A stretch of 42,241 nucleotides of DNA from NCBI GenBank assembly GCA_964419335.1, contig CAYQOX010000038.1, forward strand, positions 1 to 42,241, in the 5' to 3' direction. Position 1 is the first letter of the stretch; each line of letters begins with the position of its first letter. The notes beneath the pieces are model-generated. The model was not told the DNA's origin. It worked only from the letters and a program-made list of their open reading frames with translations, and searched no databases. Positions 15,917 to 24,227 of the stretch are shown here, in pieces. The position numbers and the translations under genes were made by a program. The DNA comes from CAYQOX01 sp964419335. GTDB lineage: Bacteria; Hinthialibacterota; Hinthialibacteria; Hinthialibacterales; Hinthialibacteraceae.

Positions 15917-16464
15917 ATGTTGGTTTTCAAGAAATAAGATTGATTAATAGGTTTGAATACGGAAATATTTATCTAACTCAACTCTTCATTTTTATAAAAA
16001 AAATTTAATTTAGAGAAAATAAATTAAATTCATCTTGGTTAGGTCATTTTCATAGGTAAATTATTCACTTTTACGGTTTCAAGGTTCTTTTTTCTGAAAA
16101 AATCAAGGCCGCATTGAGGGAGTGTTTGTCGATTTTTCTATTGGTTCGTGCCAACGAAAAGCGTAGTTACATCCTCAATATTAATGAGTTATGTATATGC
16201 TATAAATTATAGAAAATTTATCGAGATTAGATAGTCCATTAAGTAATATTATATATTTATGTCAATTATATAAAGTATAAATCCAACAATATAAATTAAA
16301 GCAGACGATTTGTAAAAAAGCCTATTGCAAAGAATTCTTAGGTCTTGTGCAAATGGGTATTAGAAGTTAAAAAGTAAGTAAGTTCAAATCCTATCTGCTC
16401 TCCCACCGAATGTATTTCAGGAGAGACACATCAACGGGTAAATCCAATTCTGGGAGGTTCCTGA
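15917..16464. other. AT-rich intergenic region upstream of nifJ
   Basis: No gene is visible. The left part may contain decayed glycosyltransferase sequence; 16000-16320 is extremely AT-rich. At 16382-16407 there is a tRNA T-arm-like stretch (GTTCAAATCC followed by TATCTGCTCTCCCACC), but no matching 5' half or anticodon arm can be found upstream. The nifJ promoter should lie here, but several AT-rich candidates are equally plausible. Confidence 0.5.
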
Positions 16465-19400
16465 ATGTCAAGGCGAATGGTAACCCTCGACGGAAATCAA
16501 GCCGCGGCTTATGTCGGGCACAAAACGAATGAAATTTGCGCTATCTATCCCATTACACCTTCCTCCAATATGGGAGAATGGGCAGACCAATGGTCTGCAG
16601 AAGGAAAAACAAACATTTGGGGAACGATCCCACATGTGGTAGAAATGCAGAGTGAAGGCGGAGCCTCAGGTGCTGTGCATGGGGCACTGCAAACGGGGGC
16701 ATTGACCTCCACCTTTACGGCCTCGCAAGGTTTATTGCTCATGATCCCCAACATGTACAAAATTGCGGGAGAACTAACCCCGACGGTCTTTCACGTTTCA
16801 GCGCGAACGGTAGCCACTCACGCGCTCTCCATATTTGGTGATCATAGCGATGTGATGGCAGTACGTCAAACCGGCTTTGGTCTTATTGCGTCTGCAAGTA
16901 TCCAGGAGGTCATGGATATGGCCTTGATTGCGCAAGCGGCCAGTCTTGAATCGCGTATACCTTTTGTGCACTTTTTTGACGGCTTTCGTTCCTCGCACGA
17001 GGTTCAAAAGGTCGAAGAGCTGAGCGAAGAGGATATGCGCGCCATGATTGATGACGAGCTAGTTCGTGCTCATCGTGATCGTGCCATGTCCCCGGATCGG
17101 CCTGTGGTTCGCGGGACGGCACAAAATCCGGATGTTTTTTTCCAAGCACGTGAAACCGTGAATCCATACTATGATGCTTGTCCTGATATTATTCAGAAAG
17201 CCATGGATAAATTCGCAGAAACGACAGGCCGGCAATATAAACTTTTTGATTATGTGGGTGATCCCCAGGCGGAACGAGTGATTATTCTTATGGGATCAGG
17301 TGCGGAAACAGTTCATGAGACCGTCGAGTATCTCCAGGCTCAAGGGGAAAAAGTCGGTGTTATCAAAGTCCGCGCTTATCGTCCTTTTTCTTTAAAACAT
17401 TTCCTCAAAGTGTTACCCGCGAGTGTCAAGAAAATCGCGGTGCTTGATCGCACCAAAGAACCGGGAGCGATGGGCGAGCCGCTTTATCTGGATGTGGTCA
17501 ACGCTCTTACGGAAGCGCAAAGGGAAGGGCAATTGCCCATGAGTGAGTTCCCCATGATTGTGGGGGGTCGCTATGGCTTGTCTTCCAAGGAATTCAATCC
17601 GGCGATGGTCAAGAGTGTTTATGATAACCTAAGCCAGGAGAAGCCGAAGAATCACTTCACCGTGGGTATTAAAGATGACGTGACTCATACTAGCCTTGAA
17701 TATGATCCCGATTTCATCACCGAAAGTGATGATGTGGTCCGGGCAATATTCTACGGACTGGGAGCGGATGGTACTGTCGGTGCCAATAAGAACTCGATAA
17801 AGATTATTGGTGAAGGCACGGATAATAACGCACAGGGTTATTTCGTCTATGACTCCAGAAAAGCAGGAACGGTCACGGTTTCTCACTTACGTTTCGGGAC
17901 CCGTCCTATCCGTTCTACTTATTTGTTGACGTCGGCTAATTTCGTAGGCTGCCACCAGTTTGTCTTTTTAGAAAAGTACGATGTACTGGCTACGGCAAAA
18001 GAAGGGGCCGTCTTTTTGCTGAACAGCCCCTATGGACCCGACGAAGTGTGGGATAAGATCCCGCGCCGCGTGCAAGAACAAATTATTAGTAAAAAACTGA
18101 AATTTTACGTTATTGATGCATATAGAGTTGCGCGAGAAACCCGCATGGGATCGCGTATCAATACCATCATGCAGACATGCTTCTTTGCGATTTCGGGCGT
18201 ATTGCCTAAGGATGAAGCCATCGCCGCGATTAAGGATGCCATCAAGAAAACCTATGGTGCGAAAGGCGATGAAATCGTCCAAATGAACTTCAACGCGGTG
18301 GATAAATCGCTGGATAATCTCTATGAAGTCAAAGTGCCCGACCATGTTACAAGCAACATCGAGATTCCACCTGCGGTCCCCAAGGAAGCACCCAAGTTTG
18401 TCCAAGAAGTGACCGCAGAAATTATTGCAGGCCGTGGGGATCACATTCCGGTGAGCAAATTCCCCGTAGATGGAACCTTCCCTCCCGCGACGACGCAATG
18501 GGAAAAACGGAATATCGCGCTGGAAATCCCGGTATGGGATCCCGAAGTGTGTATCCAATGTGGGAAATGTTCCATGGCTTGTCCTCATGCGGCCATTCGC
18601 CAAAAGGTTTATGAAGAAGAACATCTGGCTGACGCGCCGGAGACCTTTAAATCCACGAATGCCCGCGGCCCTGAATTCAAAGGGTTGAAATATACTCTTC
18701 AGGTGGCTCCGGAAGATTGTACTGGTTGTGGTGCTTGTGTTCATGTGTGTCCCGCCAAGAACAAGGCAGAACCCAAGTATAAGGCGATTAACATGCAATC
18801 CCAGATCCCGCTGCGGGATTCGGAACGGAAGAATTACAAGTTCTTCCTCGACCTTCCGGAGATCGACCGAACGAAGCTGAAGATCAACACGGTCAAAGGT
18901 TCCCAGTTGCTTACTCCATTGTTTGAATATTCTGGTGCCTGTGCCGGGTGTGGCGAGACGCCGTATGTCATGCTCATGAGTCAGCTCTTTGGTGATCGTG
19001 CCATTATCGCCAACGCGACAGGGTGTTCTTCGATTTACGGAGGGAATTTGCCAACCGCGCCTTGGGCGGTGGATCGCAATGGACGCGGTCCCACATGGTC
19101 GAATTCACTTTTTGAAGATAATGCTGAATTCGGTTTTGGCTTTCGTCTCACCTTAGACAAAATGAAAGAATACGGAGCCGAGTTACTGAAGAAACTCGCC
19201 CCGCAATTAGGCGATTCGTTTGTGGAAGAGATCATCAATGCGGATCAATCCAACGAAGCCGGGATTCAGGAACAACGTGAGCGCGTGGCTGAGCTTAAAT
19301 CCAAACTCGCCTCGATCGATTCACCCGAAGCCAAGAACTTGCTCAATATTGCCGATTATCAGGTAAAAAAGAGCGTATGGATTGTCGGTGGAGACGGTTG

Positions 19401-20028
19401 GGCGTATGACATTGGTTATGGCGGCTTGGATCACGTTCTTGCATCCGGTCGAAATGTCAATGTGCTCGTGCTGGATACTGAAGTATACTCCAACACCGGC
19501 GGGCAGTGTTCCAAAGCCACGCCATTGGGTGCGGTTGCGAAGTTTGCTCATGGCGGAAAGCCGATCCCCAAGAAAGATTTGGGTATGATTTGCATGACTT
19601 ATGGCAGCATCTATGTTGCGAAAGTTGCGATGGGAGCCAACGATACCCAAACGGTAAAGGCCTTTCTCGAGGCAGAAGCCTACGATGGACCTTCCCTGAT
19701 CTTGGCTTACAGCCATTGTATCGCGCACGGGATTAATATGCGTACTGGGTTGGATACCCAAAAAGCGGCGGTCGAAAGTGCCCATTGGCCTCTCTACCGC
19801 TTTAATCCGGAATTAGCCAAGGAAGGGAAAAATCCCCTGAAACTTGATTCACGCGATCCCAAGATTTCGTACAAGGACTTCGCGTATCAACAAACCCGCT
19901 TCAAAATGCTTACCAAGAGTAAACCTGAAGAAGCTGAACGTCTCGCTGAAAAGGGACAAGAAGAAGTCACCAGCCGGTGGCATCTCTATCGGCAATGGGA
20001 AACCTTGGATGTCGGCCCTGCTGACTAA
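16465..20028 (+). CDS. nifJ: pyruvate:ferredoxin (flavodoxin) oxidoreductase
   Basis: The single-chain 1187-residue enzyme matches the usual homodimeric PFOR length. It oxidises pyruvate with CoA to acetyl-CoA and CO2 and passes electrons to ferredoxin or flavodoxin. Domain I begins with YPITPSSNMGEWADQW. A ferredoxin-like domain holds two [4Fe-4S] motifs, C696-x2-C699-x2-C702-x3-C706 and C752-x2-C755-x2-C758-x3-C762. The third cluster starts at C826/C829 (SGACAGCGETPY). The thiamine diphosphate site includes GGDGWAYDIGYGG (from about 975) and VLDTEVYSNTGGQCSKATPLG. All expected parts are present. The ATG is preceded by GGGAGG at 16452-16457. The gene is followed after 58 bases by a dihydroorotate-dehydrogenase-like gene, a pairing also seen next to nifJ in some cyanobacteria and other bacteria. 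Confidence 0.97.
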   Translation: MSRRMVTLDGNQAAAYVGHKTNEICAIYPITPSSNMGEWADQWSAEGKTNIWGTIPHVVEMQSEGGASGAVHGALQTGALTSTFTASQGLLLMIPNMYKIAGELTPTVFHVSARTVATHALSIFGDHSDVMAVRQTGFGLIASASIQEVMDMALIAQAASLESRIPFVHFFDGFRSSHEVQKVEELSEEDMRAMIDDELVRAHRDRAMSPDRPVVRGTAQNPDVFFQARETVNPYYDACPDIIQKAMDKFAETTGRQYKLFDYVGDPQAERVIILMGSGAETVHETVEYLQAQGEKVGVIKVRAYRPFSLKHFLKVLPASVKKIAVLDRTKEPGAMGEPLYLDVVNALTEAQREGQLPMSEFPMIVGGRYGLSSKEFNPAMVKSVYDNLSQEKPKNHFTVGIKDDVTHTSLEYDPDFITESDDVVRAIFYGLGADGTVGANKNSIKIIGEGTDNNAQGYFVYDSRKAGTVTVSHLRFGTRPIRSTYLLTSANFVGCHQFVFLEKYDVLATAKEGAVFLLNSPYGPDEVWDKIPRRVQEQIISKKLKFYVIDAYRVARETRMGSRINTIMQTCFFAISGVLPKDEAIAAIKDAIKKTYGAKGDEIVQMNFNAVDKSLDNLYEVKVPDHVTSNIEIPPAVPKEAPKFVQEVTAEIIAGRGDHIPVSKFPVDGTFPPATTQWEKRNIALEIPVWDPEVCIQCGKCSMACPHAAIRQKVYEEEHLADAPETFKSTNARGPEFKGLKYTLQVAPEDCTGCGACVHVCPAKNKAEPKYKAINMQSQIPLRDSERKNYKFFLDLPEIDRTKLKINTVKGSQLLTPLFEYSGACAGCGETPYVMLMSQLFGDRAIIANATGCSSIYGGNLPTAPWAVDRNGRGPTWSNSLFEDNAEFGFGFRLTLDKMKEYGAELLKKLAPQLGDSFVEEIINADQSNEAGIQEQRERVAELKSKLASIDSPEAKNLLNIADYQVKKSVWIVGGDGWAYDIGYGGLDHVLASGRNVNVLVLDTEVYSNTGGQCSKATPLGAVAKFAHGGKPIPKKDLGMICMTYGSIYVAKVAMGANDTQTVKAFLEAEAYDGPSLILAYSHCIAHGINMRTGLDTQKAAVESAHWPLYRFNPELAKEGKNPLKLDSRDPKISYKDFAYQQTRFKMLTKSKPEEAERLAEKGQEEVTSRWHLYRQWETLDVGPAD

Positions 20029-20086
20029 AGCGGCGTAGGATTGAATGAACGTAAGAAACGATTAACTTGGGAAAGGATAAGCGACA

Positions 20087-21076
20087 ATGGATCTATCTAC
20101 CAAATATTTAGGCTTGGATCTAAAAAACCCGTTGGTTCCTTCTTCTTCACCGATATCACGCAATATTGATGCGGTGAAGGAATTGGAGGATGCCGGCGCT
20201 TCGGCCATCGTGATGTGGTCTATATTCGAAGAACAAATGCAATTCGAGGCCCAGGAATTGGCTCATTTTCTGCAACACGGAACCGAAAGTTTCGCGGAAG
20301 CGACCTCATATTTCCCCGAACATGATGAGTATAACCTGGGGCCGGAGGAATATCTTGAGCATCTTCGAACGCTCAAAAAGACCGTCGATATCCCGGTTAT
20401 TGGCAGTTTGAATGGAGTTTCCACCGGGGGATGGATTGATATGGCCAAGAAAATGCAGCAAGCGGGTGCGGATGCGGTTGAACTTAATGTTTACTATATC
20501 CCCACGGATCCGAAACTGGGTCCTTTGGATGTTGACGATGTCTATGTGGATATTCTCAAGGCGGTCAAAGACGCGGTTGATATTCCCGTGGCGATGAAAC
20601 TTTCGCCCTATTTCTCCTCCACGGTTCATGTCGCTAAGCGGCTTGAGGATGCGGGGGCGGATGGTTTGGTGCTCTTTAACCGTTTTTATCAGCCTGATAT
20701 TGATATCGAGAATTTGGAAGTGAAGCCCAATCTGCTTCTCAGTACTCCGCAAGAAATGCGTTTGCCTTTGCGGTGGATCGCCATTCTCTATGGCCGGGTG
20801 AAAACCGATTTCGCTGCCACCACGGGGATCTATGGCGCCGAGGATGTAATCAAGATGCTCATGGCGGGAGCCAATGTGACGTGTCTCTGCTCCGCCTTGC
20901 TGCGTCATGGGGTAGGGCGTGTTGCCGAAATATTGGATGATATGAAGAACTGGATGGAGGAGCATGAATACGCCTCCCTGGAGACGATGATTGGCAGTAT
21001 GAGTCAGAAATCCTGCCCCGAACCGTCGGCCTTTGAACGCGCCAATTATATGAAAACTCTGAATAGCTACGTTTAA
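20087..21076 (+). CDS. dihydroorotate dehydrogenase-like flavoprotein, nifJ partner
   Basis: The 329-residue protein has the FMN-binding TIM-barrel of class 1 dihydroorotate dehydrogenases. It shows LGLDLKNPLVPSSSPIS at the start, PVIGSLNGVSTGGW, ADAVELNVYY, IPVAMKLSPYFS and a C-terminal phosphate-binding stretch (TTGIYGAEDVIKMLMAGA). In true PyrD the substrate loop after the core has a catalytic Cys or Ser; here the sequence ELNVYYIPTDP replaces the usual ELNxSCPN-like segment. Its annotation in databases is commonly 'dihydroorotate dehydrogenase-like', and it repeatedly neighbours nifJ. A role linked to ferredoxin or pyruvate metabolism rather than pyrimidine synthesis is therefore more likely (inference). 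It is probably co-transcribed with nifJ, and a strong terminator follows. Confidence 0.85.
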   Translation: MDLSTKYLGLDLKNPLVPSSSPISRNIDAVKELEDAGASAIVMWSIFEEQMQFEAQELAHFLQHGTESFAEATSYFPEHDEYNLGPEEYLEHLRTLKKTVDIPVIGSLNGVSTGGWIDMAKKMQQAGADAVELNVYYIPTDPKLGPLDVDDVYVDILKAVKDAVDIPVAMKLSPYFSSTVHVAKRLEDAGADGLVLFNRFYQPDIDIENLEVKPNLLLSTPQEMRLPLRWIAILYGRVKTDFAATTGIYGAEDVIKMLMAGANVTCLCSALLRHGVGRVAEILDDMKNWMEEHEYASLETMIGSMSQKSCPEPSAFERANYMKTLNSYV

Positions 21077-21108
21077 TTGTTTTAATGCGTAGTTGGCTGA
21101 ACGATGTG

Positions 21109-21144
21109 ATCAACCCCCGGGCGACGGCTTGGGGGTTGATTTTA
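21109..21144 (+). terminator. intrinsic terminator after the nifJ operon
   Basis: ATCAACCCCC (21109-21118) pairs perfectly with GGGGGTTGAT (21131-21140), followed by TTTAT. The ten-base stem ends the nifJ operon. Confidence 0.85.
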
Positions 21145-21195
21145 TAGCACCAGGGTTCATTCTTTTTATAAATTGGATACTGGTAGAGGGGTGCC

Positions 21196-21942
21196 TTGCG
21201 ATCCCAGGCCTACGAGCTCAACTTTCTGCATGAAGAATCCCACTGGTGGTTTCTCGCCCGGCGTGAGATCATTACCCAGCTACTGCGCCATTATCTTGTG
21301 CTTTATGAATTTCCTTCTGATATACGCATTCTGGATTTCGGCTGTGGTACCGGTTTGTTGACGCAGGCTCTCGCTCAATTTGGTCATGTGACTGGGGTTG
21401 ATTTTCATCCTGAAGCGATTGCTTATTGCGAAAAACGTGGCCTGAGCCGCGTTCACAGGATAAAATCCTCGATGCAAATCGAATCGCACGCCTACCACCT
21501 GCTCACGGCCTTCGATGTTCTTGAACATGTGGAGGATGATCGCGCCCTGCTGGATGAGTGGTGGCGGATGCTCACGCCTGGAGGGTTGCTCTTGATTACG
21601 GTTCCTGCTTTACCGTGGCTATGGGGAGGGGAGGATGTGGTCTCGGAGCATAAACGCCGTTACTATCGCTCGGAGCTGCGAGAGAAAATGAGAGAGGCGG
21701 GGTTTGAACTTCATCGTATCACTTATTTCAATACGATCCTCTTTCCCCTTATTCTCCCCATACGTCTTTTCAACCGATTTTTTCGTCCCTCGACATTACA
21801 TCGTTCTGATCTCAAACGGGTATGGCCTCCTCTCAACGTTATAATATGCCGCTTTTTTGGTTTGGAGCGAAAGGTCTTGGCGTATATTGATTTTCCCATC
21901 GGTGCTTCGCTCCTCGCTCTCGCTCAGAAACCTTGGGACTAA
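21196..21942 (+). CDS. class I SAM-dependent methyltransferase (probable TTG start)
   Basis: The 248-residue protein contains motif I ILDFGCGTGLLTQALAQFG, the acidic strand end VTGVDFHPEA, AFDVLEHVEDD, and LTPGGLLLITVPALPWLWGGEDVVSEHKRRYY. This pattern matches methyltransferase_11/23-type enzymes that often act on small molecules or cell-envelope lipids and sugars; the substrate cannot be inferred. N-terminal HEESHWWFLARREII is typical of this subfamily. The N-terminal sequence is complete only if translation starts at the TTG at 21196. That codon has GAGGGG (21186-21191) just upstream, and there is no ATG before motif I. The 3' end overlaps hicB on the opposite strand by four bases. Confidence 0.8.
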   Translation: MRSQAYELNFLHEESHWWFLARREIITQLLRHYLVLYEFPSDIRILDFGCGTGLLTQALAQFGHVTGVDFHPEAIAYCEKRGLSRVHRIKSSMQIESHAYHLLTAFDVLEHVEDDRALLDEWWRMLTPGGLLLITVPALPWLWGGEDVVSEHKRRYYRSELREKMREAGFELHRITYFNTILFPLILPIRLFNRFFRPSTLHRSDLKRVWPPLNVIICRFFGLERKVLAYIDFPIGASLLALAQKPWD

Positions 21943-22409
21943 CGTGGGGAGAGGGATTTTGATTCTTGATGGTTATTTTTCCAATTTCCCTGCTGACTCA
22001 TTCTCTCAAGTTGCTGCTGAAATTGTTGGATTGAATACCCCATATAAATGGTTTGATTTAAAAAGGCGTTTAAGCTGATGCCTTGTTTTTGCGCTTTCAA
22101 AACAAGTTCTCGGTGTAGTTCTTTAGATGTCCGTAGTAAGATCTTTCCACTATATTGCTCTTCAATCTCTTCCTCAGGTTCAGGGATAGATTGTCCTTTT
22201 TCAAGCCAAGTTTCAAAGATGGATTCTTTGACTTCCTCCAGTGAGTTTAAGGCTTCTGCTTGAGAATCTCCATATCCCGTCATGGTCATTCGTCCTAATT
22301 GAGGAATATAGGCTTCCCAACCGCCGCCTTCACTTTCGTGCACAGGTCGCAATTCAACTTTGTATTTCAATGACATGTAGTTATTTAATATTTTGTTTTG
22401 ATCACTCAT
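21939..22409 (-). CDS. hicB: HicB-family antitoxin with ribbon-helix-helix domain
   Basis: The 156-residue protein has a HicB-like N-terminal domain (YKVELRPVHESEGGGWEAYIPQLGRMTMTGYGDSQAEALNSLEEV) followed by an acidic linker and a CopG/Arc-like ribbon-helix-helix (about 88-125, SGKILLRTSKELHRELVLKAQKQGISLNAFLNQTI). HicB neutralises the RNA-cleaving toxin HicA and represses the operon through its DNA-binding domain. A hicA-like frame precedes it by 34 bases on the same strand but is interrupted by a stop codon. A perfect palindrome lies just upstream of that frame. The start at 22409 has a weak ribosome binding site; Met12 (22376) is an alternative. Confidence 0.85.
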   Translation of the reverse strand: MSDQNKILNNYMSLKYKVELRPVHESEGGGWEAYIPQLGRMTMTGYGDSQAEALNSLEEVKESIFETWLEKGQSIPEPEEEIEEQYSGKILLRTSKELHRELVLKAQKQGISLNAFLNQTIYMGYSIQQFQQQLERMSQQGNWKNNHQESKSLSPR

Positions 22410-22443
22410 TTTTCATTCGCTCTTTTAAAATTAATAAATTCAA

Positions 22444-22701
22444 TTAGTCTTTTATGTATATGCAAGTAATTTTCCTGCCACTTTTTACTGGGATGGTCAT
22501 CTCTTTTCCTAAAATATCAAGATAGCTTCCTTTCGTTCGAAACATTGTTAGTAATTCATCCTCAACAACGTAATGAGAAGCCTTTTTCCCCTGACGAATT
22601 TTAAGTCCATAATATATTACTCAATTAATGACATCATCTTTTGATGCTTCTTTTGGTGGATTTTTCGTCCATTTTATTAGTAATTTTTCATATTTTCCCA
22701 C
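22444..22701 (-). pseudogene. hicA: HicA-like toxin interrupted by an in-frame TGA
   Basis: Reading the minus strand from about 22701 gives VGKYEKLLIKWTKNPPKEAS and then KDDVIN, a TGA at 22621-22623, and VIYYGLKIRQGKKASHYVVED. It ends TIPVKSGRKITCIYIKD with TAA at 22444-22446. NPPKEA, YYG, the G..SH pair containing the presumed catalytic histidine, and TIPVxSGRK are HicA hallmarks in the right order and spacing. Only the TGA breaks the frame. TGA serves as a normal stop elsewhere in this window (for example at 30673-30675), so recoding is unlikely. Upstream of the GTG the frame stays open to a TGA at 22738-22740, so the exact start is uncertain. The toxin has probably been inactivated, unless the base is an assembly error. 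Confidence 0.7.
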
Positions 22702-22732
22702 AAGATCGCCTGCGATTATTGTGGAATCATGA

Positions 22733-22752
22733 TGATATCATATATGATATCA
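22733..22752. promoter_or_regulatory. perfect 20-bp palindrome, candidate HicB operator
   Basis: TGATATCATATATGATATCA is its own reverse complement. It lies just upstream of the hicA frame, and on the minus strand it overlaps a TATGAT that fits a -10 box. Ribbon-helix-helix antitoxins bind such palindromes to repress their own operon. A role as operator is inference from position and symmetry. Confidence 0.6.
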
Positions 22753-23040
22753 GAAAAAGATAAAAGTGCCTAGATGGATTTTCATTTTTTTTGATGATTT
22801 CAAAATATTGCCTTAATAAACAGATTGAGGTAAATGTTATTGTAGATTGTTTTGTTTATCAATGTTTAAAATTTAAAAAGAGGCTATAAATAAATGTTTG
22901 CTTCTTGACATGTGGGCAAAGATTCCCATTAATTGATTCCCAACCACTATACAAATTTATAGGGTTAGGGTTACCATAATGTCTAAATCATACAACAAAA
23001 ATGAGCAGCCTCTGCTCTTGATTTCTGTTGGAGGAAAGCC
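22753..23040. promoter_or_regulatory. regulatory region of the sugar operon
   Basis: This AT-rich spacer holds a likely promoter for the genes from 23041: TTGACA at 22905-22910, 17 bases, then ATTAAT at 22928-22933 (four of six). The octamer GATTCCCA occurs twice, at 22921-22928 and 22935-22942, a direct repeat with a 14-base period overlapping the -10 region. The GGAGG-like ribosome binding site of the first gene lies at 23030-23034. No protein-coding gene is seen here. Confidence 0.45.
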
Positions 23041-24150
23041 ATGGCGACGAAAGAAGAAATTAAACAATTGCTGGAACGTCCTGTTTATCTAGCGCCGAAT
23101 ACGTATCTGCATTTTTATAATGGCGGCAAGCTGCGGGCAAAATTTATGGGTGAATCCGATCCCAAGGATGATTATCGTTCGGAAGAGTGGATTTTCTCGA
23201 CCAACCGTGCGATCACCCCGGGGCGGGAAAACCCGCCCGACAAAGGCTTTAGCCGGGTCAAGCTTCCCAGTGGGGAAGTTGTTTTACTTCAAGAAATTTT
23301 AAAAATGTTTCCCGAAGAAACCTTGGGGGAGAAACATTACAACAAATATGGTCCCAATCTCGGCGTATTATTAAAGATTTTTGACGTGGGTGATGATGCC
23401 CATATTCCCGTGCATTGGCATCCTTCGCCTGAATTTTCCAATAAATACCTCAATTCTCAATTCGGAAAAAATGAAGCCTGGATTGTTATTGATACTCGTC
23501 CGAAAGCCAAGGCTTGGGTGGGGTTTAAAGAAGATATCCCCAAAGAAAAGTTCAAGGAATGGATGGAGAAGCAGGACGTGGAAACCATGCGTAAGCATAT
23601 GCACGTTATAGAACCCAAGCCCCGCGATGTTATTTACCTCACCGATGGTTGGGTGCATTCTTTGGGTTCGGGGCTTTGCATTCTTGAACCTCAAGAGCCC
23701 AGCGATTGGAACATCCTCTCCGAATGGGAAGGTTATCCCTATGGGAAAGAAGATGCTTCCTGTGGACTCGATTGGGATACCGCCTTGGAAGCGGCGCGAT
23801 GGGAAAAAATGCCCGAAGATTATCTCCAGAATTATGTTTTGCGCACTCCTCAAATCGTTCGCGAACAAAATGGGAGCCGGGAAGAGCAGTTGGTTCCGGA
23901 TGAGGCCAAGCGCTTTTTCTGGATCTCGCGCTTAATCGTTGATTCCGAAATCGACATGCCTGAGGGACAGGGATTCCATTGTCTGGTACCTACGCAGGGG
24001 CAAGGACTCATCAGAGGACCTTTTGGTGAATCTGAGATCCAGAAGAGCAAGTCGGTTTTCATTCCGACTACTTTACCGGGTTACAAATTGGTCAACACCG
24101 GTTCCGAGCCCATGGAAATCGTAGTTTGCTATCCACCGCAAATGGATTGA
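23041..24150 (+). CDS. type I phosphomannose isomerase-like protein
   Basis: The 369-residue cupin-fold protein has the layout of class I mannose-6-phosphate isomerases, which interconvert mannose 6-phosphate and fructose 6-phosphate with zinc. The metal site is suggested by PVHWHPSPEFSNKYL followed by FGKNEAWIVID, equivalent to the QxHP...GKxE signature. DVIYLTDGWVHSLGSGLCILEPQEPSDWN matches the second half (proton ligand His and the EiQxPSD motif). It heads an operon with an epimerase-like and a zinc dehydrogenase gene, so it may act on a different sugar. The ATG follows a GGAGG-type site at 23030-23034. The start and the C-terminal small cupin half (LVPTQGQGLIRGPFG) look intact. Confidence 0.8.
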   Translation: MATKEEIKQLLERPVYLAPNTYLHFYNGGKLRAKFMGESDPKDDYRSEEWIFSTNRAITPGRENPPDKGFSRVKLPSGEVVLLQEILKMFPEETLGEKHYNKYGPNLGVLLKIFDVGDDAHIPVHWHPSPEFSNKYLNSQFGKNEAWIVIDTRPKAKAWVGFKEDIPKEKFKEWMEKQDVETMRKHMHVIEPKPRDVIYLTDGWVHSLGSGLCILEPQEPSDWNILSEWEGYPYGKEDASCGLDWDTALEAARWEKMPEDYLQNYVLRTPQIVREQNGSREEQLVPDEAKRFFWISRLIVDSEIDMPEGQGFHCLVPTQGQGLIRGPFGESEIQKSKSVFIPTTLPGYKLVNTGSEPMEIVVCYPPQMD

Positions 24151-24227
24151 TAAACGTAAGGGGTATTGGGCGGGCGCTGAACCTAGCCCGCTAATCAAAA
24201 AATAAAACGATCTAGGGGGAGAGAATT

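Noticed and set aside
16382..16407. tRNA gene suggested by a T-arm-like GTTCAAATCC followed by a CCACC end
   Set aside because: No matching acceptor 5' half, D-arm or anticodon arm lies at the correct distance upstream, and the T-stem has a mismatch. At most it is a fragment.
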